This document shows, one piece after another, positions 1 to 5,751 of a stretch of DNA of 5,751 nucleotides. A program made the translations under genes and the position numbers. Location of the stretch: NCBI GenBank assembly GCA_041642635.1, contig JBEPWB010000063.1, forward strand, positions 1 through 5,751, read 5' to 3'. The DNA is from JAAZVM01 sp041642635. GTDB taxonomy: Bacteria; Patescibacteriota; Gracilibacteria; BD1-5; UBA6164. Each line of letters opens with the position of its first letter. Within the stretch, counting starts at the first letter, position 1. A model generated the notes under the pieces. That model did no database searches. It had not been told where the DNA came from and saw only the letters and a program-made list of their open reading frames with translations.

Positions 1-2
1 CA

Positions 3-272
3 GACAAAAATATTTTTTATATAAAATGATTAATAAATTGAGAAACTAAAATATTTATATCAATTACTAAAAAATCTATTAAGTCTAAAAAAAATATACA
101 TATAGATAAAATAATTTCTCTTGAAAGGTGATTATGAAGTAAAGCAATTGAAGAATTATGTAATTATTATAATATTTATAATATAGTTGTGGAACCTTCT
201 GTATATTGAGAATGATTTTGGAAAAAAATGAAAGAAAAAAATAAATGAAAAATTAATATTACAATCAAATAA
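3..272 (+). CDS. Probable GNAT-family N-acetyltransferase, C-terminal part (5' end outside window)
   Basis: Open from the left edge to a TAA, giving 89 codons with TGA read as glycine; all seven glycines are TGA. The visible part has a beta-rich stretch (about residues 16-22), then DKIISLERGLGSKAIEELC (residues 35-53), which resembles the strand-loop-helix that binds acetyl-CoA in GNAT enzymes. Next comes a strand (IVVEP, 61-65) and YGEGFWKKM (68-76), resembling the late GNAT segment that usually reads 'GFYxKxGF'. The canonical R/Q-x-x-G-x-G/A signature is imperfect: a leucine sits at the first position. The chain ends soon after, as GNAT proteins do. Enzymes of this family transfer an acetyl group from acetyl-CoA to an amine; the substrate cannot be told. 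The gene ends 8 bp before hsdS, so it probably shares its transcript. The reading frame is well supported; the family call is by pattern only and moderate. Confidence 0.6.
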
Positions 273-280
273 CTAAAACT

Positions 281-1492
281 ATGGCAAATAAATTAAATAT
301 TCCAAAAATAAGATTTCCTTGATTTGAAAGTGAGTGGGAAGAAAAGAAGTTTTCTTCTATTTATAATTTTATATTAACTAATTCATTATCAAGAGATAAA
401 CTAAATTATGAAGATTGAATTGTTAAAAATATTCATTATTGAGATATTCACACAAAGTTTAATACAAGTTTTAAGATTAATAGAGAATTAGTCCCCTATA
501 TTAATTTAGATATAGATTTATCTAAATTAGATAAAAATAGATTTTGTAAAGAGTGAGATTTAGTTATAGCAGATGCTTCAGAAGATTATAAAGATATATG
601 AAAGGCTATAGAAATAATAGATCTAGATAATCAAAAAGTATTATCTTGATTACATACTTATATAGCGAGACCTAAAAATAAATTAATTTATAAAGGTTTT
701 TGATGATATCTAATGAAAAACTATAATGTTCGTCATCAGATAATGTTTTATGCTACTTGAATTAAAGTATTATGAATATCTAAAGGTAATTTATGATTAG
801 TAAATCTTAATCTCCCATCAATTCCAGAACAACAAAAAATTGCTTCTTTCTTATTATCAGTTGATGAAAAAATAGAAAAAATTAAAGAAAAAAAGAAAAA
901 TCTTGAAGAATATAAAAAATGAATATCTCAAAAGATTTTTAGCCAGGAAATAAGATTCAAAGATGAAAATTGAAAGGAGTTTGGAGAGTGGGAAGAAAGA
1001 AGGCTAGGAAAAATATCAAAAATAACAACTTGAAAACTTGATGCTAATGCTATGGTTAAAAATTGAAAATATAGATTTTATACTTGTGCTAAAGAATACT
1101 ATAAAATTAATAACTTTGCTTTTGATATAGAAGCATTATTAATTTCATGAAACGGAGCAAATGTTTGATATATACATTATTATAAATGAAAGTTTAATGC
1201 TTATCAAAGAACTTATGTTTTACATTGATTTGAAGAAAATATTTTTTATATAAAACACTTCCTGGATAAAAACCTAAAGAAACGAATAATGTCGGAAGTT
1301 AATGAGTGAAACACTCCTTATATAGTTATTTCAACATTAGCAGATTTCAATATAAAACTTCCTACTATTAAAGAACAAAAAAAAATTGCTTCTTTCCTTT
1401 CATCCATAGATGATAAAATTGAAAATGTAGATAACGAAATAAAGAAAATGGAAGAGTTTAAGAAAGGGCTTTTACAAAATATGTTTGTATAA
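281..1492 (+). CDS. hsdS: Type I restriction-modification specificity subunit HsdS, complete
   Basis: A 403-residue protein, the normal length for HsdS, containing about 20 TGA glycines and 6 GGN glycines. HsdS binds DNA and gives the methylase (M2S) and the full restriction complex (R2M2S) their target sequence. It has the classic two-half design. TRD1 spans about residues 10-175, beginning KIRFPGFESEWEEKK. A first conserved coiled-coil spacer starts at P179 (PSIPEQQKIASFL) and runs to about 225. TRD2 spans about 229-358, beginning FGEWEERRLGKI at 234. A second conserved helix starts at P361 (PTIKEQKKIASFL) and runs to the end. The halves read half-site one and half-site two of a bipartite target; the target itself cannot be read from sequence. 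The start is the first ATG after the upstream stop and gives a full N-terminal half; no Shine-Dalgarno motif precedes it. HsdM is not in this window. One in-frame CGA occurs at residue 335. The call is very secure. Confidence 0.97.
827..850 (+). repeat. Direct repeat, copy 1, in the first conserved region of hsdS
   Basis: This 24-bp stretch encodes EQQKIASF. It matches 1373-1396 at 23 of 24 bases, the one difference being C833 versus A1379, with 546 bp between equivalent positions. It lies in the conserved helix that follows TRD1. Near-identical DNA in the two conserved regions of hsdS is known in other systems to permit TRD exchange or duplication by recombination; here it may simply be amino-acid conservation on biased codons. 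Confidence 0.8.
1373..1396 (+). repeat. Direct repeat, copy 2, in the second conserved region of hsdS
   Basis: This is the partner of 827-850, encoding EQKKIASF at the start of the C-terminal conserved helix. A second, shorter pair marks the starts of the two TRDs: GAGTGGGAAGAAA at 332-344 and at 986-998, encoding EWEE in both halves. Together the pairs show the internal two-fold repeat of HsdS at DNA level. Confidence 0.8.
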
Positions 1493-1502
1493 TAAATAAA
1501 AT

Positions 1503-2105
1503 ATGATTGATAATAATAGTTTTTTTATTAACTGAAATAATTGAATATCTGTATTAGTAGAAAATGTAAGTCAGGAAAAGTTTTATAATTCAAAAGAATG
1601 TTATAAGTATAGTATATTTATAACTAATTTAGATAATATATCAACTTTTAGATGAAGAATATTATCAACATCTATATCTATCGAAAACCTAATAAATTAT
1701 ATATTAGAGTTTATTATATTTGATGAAAAAAATAATTCATCAGAACTATTTCAAAAATACTTTTTAAGAACATCTAATATTACATTTTTTAGTAAATGGA
1801 ATATTTTGAAAGAATTGTGTAAAAATAATGAAAAAACAAAAAAATACTATGATAAAGAAATAATTAGATCTATACAAAATGCTATAGAAATAAGAAATAT
1901 TATCGCTCACTGATATATAATATATAATTTTGAAAATAAATGTTTTTATATTGAATATATCAAAAGTGGAAAAATAGTAAAAGAAGAAATTAACAATGAT
2001 TATATAGAAAAAAATAGTAAATTAGTATATAACTGTATTAATAATATCAATAAATTAATTTATTGATATGATACAACTATTAAAAAAAATATAAATAATA
2101 AATAA
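1503..2105 (+). CDS. HEPN-domain-like protein, putative RNase/toxin associated with the type I RM locus
   Basis: A 200-residue protein starting at the ATG 10 bp after the hsdS stop, with five TGA glycines and one GGA. It looks mostly alpha-helical. A long helix around residues 50-72 (RGRILSTSISIENLINYILE) is followed by a helix near 97-106 (SKWNILKELC). Then comes IRNIIAHG (130-137), with R131-N132-x3-H136. R-[N/D/H]-x3-H is the signature of many HEPN domains, where R and H form the metal-independent RNase site, and HEPN proteins are known from abortive infection, toxin-antitoxin and RM-linked loci. The N-terminal 45 residues and the region after 140 (possible beta strands) are not recognised. 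Position inside the hsd operon, 17 bp before a small membrane-protein gene, suggests an accessory defence role, perhaps RNA cleavage when DNA restriction fails; that is inference. It could also be a non-catalytic HEPN or MltR/DUF4145-like protein. Gene secure; fold call about 0.65. Confidence 0.65.
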
Positions 2106-2122
2106 TTTTTAATTTAGAAAAC

Positions 2123-2389
2123 ATGGAAAACTTATTATACACAATTATGTGAGCACTAATTTGATTCTGATGAACTTATTTTGTATATTATTTAGAAGAA
2201 AAATCTAAAGAAAAAAATAAAATTATATATTATTACGCTATATTAAATGATCCATCTACTAGAGTAAAACCATTTGAATTATGAGAAATAAAAACTATCA
2301 TTTATAAAAAAACAAAAGATAAAAAATATTTATCTGATGATTTTATATCAAATTGAAAAATAAAGAAAAAATTAGAAAAATATTTATAA
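2123..2389 (+). CDS. Small single-pass membrane protein of unknown function
   Basis: An 88-residue protein with six glycines, all TGA. The N-terminus (MENLLYTIMGALIGFGGTYF and the following VYYL, residues 1-24) is one hydrophobic, glycine-rich membrane segment. It is followed by a charged EEKSKEKNK stretch, consistent with a positive-inside cytoplasmic tail of about 60 residues. The tail contains a proline-bearing middle (NDPSTRVKPFELGE, about 42-55) and a lysine-rich C-terminus. No enzyme motif is seen and I do not recognise a family. Its three consecutive-region TGA codons (residues 14, 16 and 17) hide it completely under the standard code. It starts 17 bp after the HEPN-like gene and ends 71 bp before hsdR, so it probably pairs functionally or at least transcriptionally with the HEPN-like gene. 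A membrane partner that senses damage or anchors an effector is possible but untested. Confidence 0.75.
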
Positions 2390-2460
2390 AATATTAATCA
2401 AAAGATTATTTCTTACTTTTATAAAAAACAATAATATTTTACTGTAAATAATTTATAAAA

Positions 2461-5304
2461 ATGAATAATATACAATCTGAAGCACAACTTGAAAATGCTT
2501 TAATAAAACAACTTCAAAATCTTGAATATGAATATATAACAATAAAAGATGAAGAAAGTTTGACATCTAACTTGAAAAAACAAATTGAAATACATAATTT
2601 TTCAAAACTAAACTGAAAAAATCTTTCTGAAAATGAATTTAAGAAAGTATTAAATCATCTTGATAAATGAGATGTTTTTGAAAGAGCAAAAATATTAAGA
2701 GACAAAATGCCTTTAGAACTTGATAATGGTGAAAAAATACATATCGAGTTTTTGAATATGGATCATTGGTGTCAAAACGAGTTTCAGATTACAAATCAAA
2801 TAACAATGAATTGAGATTATGAAAACAGATATGATATTACTATATTAATAAATTGACTTCCATTAGTCGCTATTGAACTAAAAAGAAGATGACTTGAACT
2901 AAAAGAAGCATTTAATCAAATATGAAGATATCACAAGCATAGTTTTTGGACTGGTTATTGATTTTTTAAGTATATTCAACTTTTTGTTATATCTAATTGA
3001 GTAAATACAAAATATTTTTCAAATACAAAAAATTATATAAACTGAAAAAGAGATAGTTTCAAACAAACATTTTTTTGGGCTGATAAAGACAATAATAATA
3101 TCACAAAATTAGATGATTTTACAAGTGTGTTTTTAGAACCATGTCATTTATCTAAAATGATAACTAAATATATAGTATTAAATGAATCAGAAAAACTTTT
3201 AATGGTATTAAGACCATATCAATATTATGCTGTTGAGGCAATTGCTAATAGAGTTGAAAACTCAACTAAAAACTGATATATTTGGCATACTACTTGAAGT
3301 TGAAAAACTCTAACTTCATTTAAGGCAGCACAAATATTAAGATATAATCCTAAAGTTAAAAAGGTAGTTTTTGTAGTAGATAGAAAAGATCTTGATTATC
3401 AAACTACAAAAGAGTTTAATTCTTTTTCTGCTTGAAGTATTGATGGAACAGATAACACAAGTCAATTAGTAAAACAATTTAGTAATGATACACCATTAAT
3501 AATAACTACTATTCAAAAACTAAATACTGCTATTTCAAAAGAAAAATATTTATCAAGAATGGAAAAACTAAAAGATGAAAAAATAGTTTTTATATTTGAT
3601 GAATGTCATAGAAGTCAATTTTGAGATACACATAAAAGAATAACTAATTTTTTTGATAATAATCAAATGTTTTGATTCACTTGAACTCCAATATTTGCTA
3701 AAAATCACAATAATAAAAGAACAACAGCAGATTTATTTAAAGATTGCCTTCACAAGTATGTTATAACTGATGCTATAAAAGATGAAAATGTATTAAAGTT
3801 TTCTATTGAGTATATTAATACATTTAAGAAAAAAGAAGATTTTGATTTATTAGCAGATGAAAAAGTTGAAGATATAAACACGTCAGAAATATTTGAATCA
3901 CCAGAAAGAATAGATAAAATTACAGATTATATAATAAATATTCATAATACAAAAACTCATAGTAAATATTTTACTTGAATGTTTTGTGTTAGTAGTGTTG
4001 ATACTCTTATTAAATATTATGATAGTTTTAAGAATAAAAATCATAACTTAAAAATAGCAACAATATTTTCATATTGAACTAATGAAGAAGATATTGATGC
4101 TGATTGAATAACTGATGACATAAAAATAGATATTAATGAAAATGAAGTAAATAAACATACAAGAGATAAACTTGAAGATTATATTTGAGATTATAATAAT
4201 ATTTTTGGAACAAAGTTTTCTACAAAAGATTCAGGGAGTTTTTATAATTATTATAATGATATAGCAAAAAAAGTTAAAGAAAGAAAAATTGATATTTTGC
4301 TTGTTGTAAATATGTTTTTAACTTGATTTGATAGTAAAACTCTTAATACCCTATACGTTGATAAAAACTTGAAGTATCATGGTCTTATTCAAGCATTTTC
4401 AAGAACTAATAGGATATTAAACGAACAAAAATCACAAGGTAATATAGTTTGTTTTAGAAATCTTAAATCTAATGTAGATGATGCTATTACTTTATTTTCA
4501 AATAAAGATGCCAAAGAAACTATTCTAATAGAATCATTAGAAAAATATATAGAATATTTTAATGAGTGATTAAAAAGATTAAAAGAAATAGTCCAAACAC
4601 CTGAATTAGTTGATAATATATCATCCGAAGAAGAACAGTTTGCTTTTGTTAAAAACTTTAGAGAACTTTTAAGGTTAAAAAATATACTCGAAAGTTTTTC
4701 TGATTTTGATTCATCTGAACTTAATATAAAAGAGCAAACTTTTGAAGATTATAAATCTAAATATTTAGATATTTATGATAAAGTAAAAACAGACACATCA
4801 AAAGAAAAAATATCTATTTTAGATGATATAGATTTTCATTTAGAACTTATAAAAAAAGATGATATTAATATTGATTATATAATCTCCCTTTTAGCAAAAG
4901 TTCAAGAAGAATCTAATGAAAACGAAAAATCTAAACAAAAACAAAATATATTAGATATAGTTTCTGCTGATGTTGATTTAAGAAGCAAAAAAGAACTTAT
5001 AGAAAGATTTATGGAAGAGTATATTTGAAATATAAAAGATGTTTCAAATATACAAGATGAGTTTGAAAGATTTATGACAAATGAAAAAATAAAAGAATTT
5101 GATAAGTTTTGTAGCGAAGAAAATCTTGATACTAAAAAACTACAAAACATTATTTCAGATTATATTTATACATGAAAAGAACCGCTAAACACTGAAATAG
5201 CCGAAACAATAACTAAAAAACCAAAATTAATAGAAAGAAAAACTGTTATTGAAAGAATTAAATCAAAATTAACTAACTTATTAAAAAAGTTCGATGAGTT
5301 ATAA
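2461..5304 (+). CDS. hsdR: Type I restriction endonuclease subunit HsdR (nuclease and DNA translocase), complete
   Basis: A 947-residue protein, typical for HsdR, with about 24 TGA and 7 GGN glycines. HsdR joins HsdM2S; on unmethylated targets it pulls DNA past itself using ATP and cuts at a distance. The N-terminal PD-(D/E)xK nuclease is intact: D125, E139 and K141 (ELK), with the D-x13-E-x-K spacing known from EcoR124I, plus the Q153-x3-Y157 motif. Superfamily 2 helicase motifs are all visible: Walker A TTGSGKT (277-283), Ia VDRKDLDYQ (306-314), Walker B DECH (380-383), III GFTGTP (405-410), IV near FCVSS (508-512), V LTGFD (620-624) and VI QAFSRTNR (644-651). The helical C-terminal domain, about 690-947, is thought to contact HsdM/HsdS. 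No catalytic residue appears lost, so the enzyme looks active. The start ATG follows 71 bp of noncoding DNA and lacks a Shine-Dalgarno. A bidirectional terminator follows directly. Only one internal piece (4369-4569) would be called as a gene under the standard code. Confidence 0.98.
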
Positions 5305-5339
5305 AAAACACACCTAAAAATAATTTTAGGTGTGTTTTT
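5304..5339. terminator. Bidirectional intrinsic terminator between convergent genes
   Basis: A perfect inverted repeat: CACACCTAAAA at 5309-5319 pairs with TTTTAGGTGTG at 5324-5334 around an ATAA loop. It extends through the flanking A-tract (5304-5308) and T-tract (5335-5339) to as many as 16 bp. Because A's lead and T's follow, either strand yields a GC-containing hairpin with a U-tract. It overlaps the last base of the hsdR stop and lies 26 bp from the stop of the minus-strand gene, so it can end both transcripts. It is by far the strongest hairpin seen in the window. Confidence 0.9.
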
Positions 5340-5364
5340 GGCTTGATACAAGATATAACACACA

Positions 5365-5751
5365 TTACACACAATTATCAATTTTACTTTTTATTAATGA
5401 TTTATCTATTTTTTTAATATTTTCTATATTATATATTTTATTATTAATATTATCTTTTGGAATTAAAAAAACTTCTAAATCTTTTAGATAATTAAATATT
5501 TCTCTTGATGTTTTTTGCTTTAATCATAATTTAATAAGATTTCTAACAGATATATTTTTATTATTTAATATATTAATTATTTCATAATATTTACTATCTT
5601 CTTTGCTTATTTTTTTATTTAATACTTTATTTTTTAGATTAATTTTTATATTATCAGTAAAAATATATCATTTATCATATTTTTTTGAATTAAATAAAAT
5701 AATACAATTATTAAACACCCTTTTATTAATGATTAAACTATTATAAGTTAT
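5365..5751 (-). CDS. Uncharacterised helical protein, C-terminal part (5' end outside window)
   Basis: The minus strand is open from the right edge to a TAA at 5365-5367, giving 128 residues with TGA as glycine (two TGA, no GGN). No in-frame ATG occurs, only a GTG at codon 12, so the true start is most likely beyond 5751. Lysine, asparagine and isoleucine dominate. The middle, YYEIINILNNKNISVRNLIKL (about residues 56-76; final L omitted from the quoted helix would be 75) then a TGA glycine, LKQKTSREIFNYLKDLEVFL, reads like three helices followed by a strand. A winged helix-turn-helix DNA-binding fold is possible, but no signature confirms it. I do not recognise a family. It converges on hsdR and shares the terminator, so it belongs to a different transcription unit. 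The frame is credible because both TGA codons fall inside an otherwise long open frame; function is unknown. Confidence 0.7.

Noticed and set aside
281..1492. Idea that hsdS is a pseudogene full of stop codons
   Set aside because: All apparent stops are TGA and fall at glycine-compatible positions; the table-25 reading gives a full-length two-TRD protein.
2390..2460. Possible promoter or operator in the gap before hsdR, including a TTTAC-T-GTAAA palindrome at 2438-2448
   Set aside because: The palindrome is short and the sequence nearly all A/T, so chance matches to -10 boxes and small palindromes are expected; no convincing -35 box was seen.
4369..4569. A 66-codon open frame starting ATGAAGTATCATG after standard-code translation
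   Set aside because: It is an internal piece of hsdR between TGA glycine codons, carrying helicase motif VI (QAFSRTNR); not a separate gene.
4902..5150. Minus-strand open frame of 82 codons
   Set aside because: It lies antisense within hsdR; its Ser/Phe/Ile-rich product is the usual mirror of an AT-rich lysine/glutamate coding strand and has no recognisable domain.
5340..5364. Repeated ACACA-type motif next to the terminator (a possible repeat array or attachment site)
   Set aside because: Only two or three imperfect short units occur, with no matching copy elsewhere in the window and no integrase nearby.
5166..5381. Minus-strand open frame of 71 codons
   Set aside because: It runs through the terminator hairpin and antisense to the end of hsdR, and overlaps the end of the better-supported minus-strand gene in another frame.

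Overview
This is a very AT-rich bacterial window that only makes sense if UGA is read as glycine (translation table 25). That points to the Absconditabacteria (SR1) / Gracilibacteria (BD1-5) branch of the Candidate Phyla Radiation, or to an element living in such a host. Under the standard code every long gene is shredded. With UGA = Gly the window resolves into six genes with short gaps, all ending in UAA. The clearest proof is in the restriction subunit: its Walker A (TTGSGKT) and helicase motif III (GFTGTP) both need glycine where the DNA has TGA, while TGG still serves as tryptophan. By hand count about 64 glycines are UGA and about 14 are GGN.

Layout, plus strand: (1) the C-terminal 89 residues of a probable GNAT-type acetyltransferase cut by the left edge; (2) complete hsdS, the specificity subunit of a type I restriction-modification (RM) system (403 aa); (3) a 200-aa protein with an R-N-x3-H motif typical of HEPN domains, a fold often used for RNases in defence and toxin systems; (4) an 88-aa protein with one N-terminal membrane segment; (5) complete hsdR, the type I restriction/translocase subunit (947 aa), followed by a strong palindromic terminator. 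The first four genes are 8, 10 and 17 bp apart and look co-transcribed; 71 bp precede hsdR. On the minus strand, running in from the right edge, is (6) a partial gene of unknown function that converges on the same terminator.

Together this is a type I RM defence locus: HsdS supplies two target-recognition domains, HsdR cuts and translocates, and the modification subunit HsdM must lie outside the window, most likely to the left. The least ordinary part is the pair between hsdS and hsdR, a HEPN-like protein followed by a small membrane protein. They may be an embedded accessory defence (abortive-infection-like) module. That is inference from motif and position, not shown function. No tRNA, rRNA, CRISPR array or transposase was seen.
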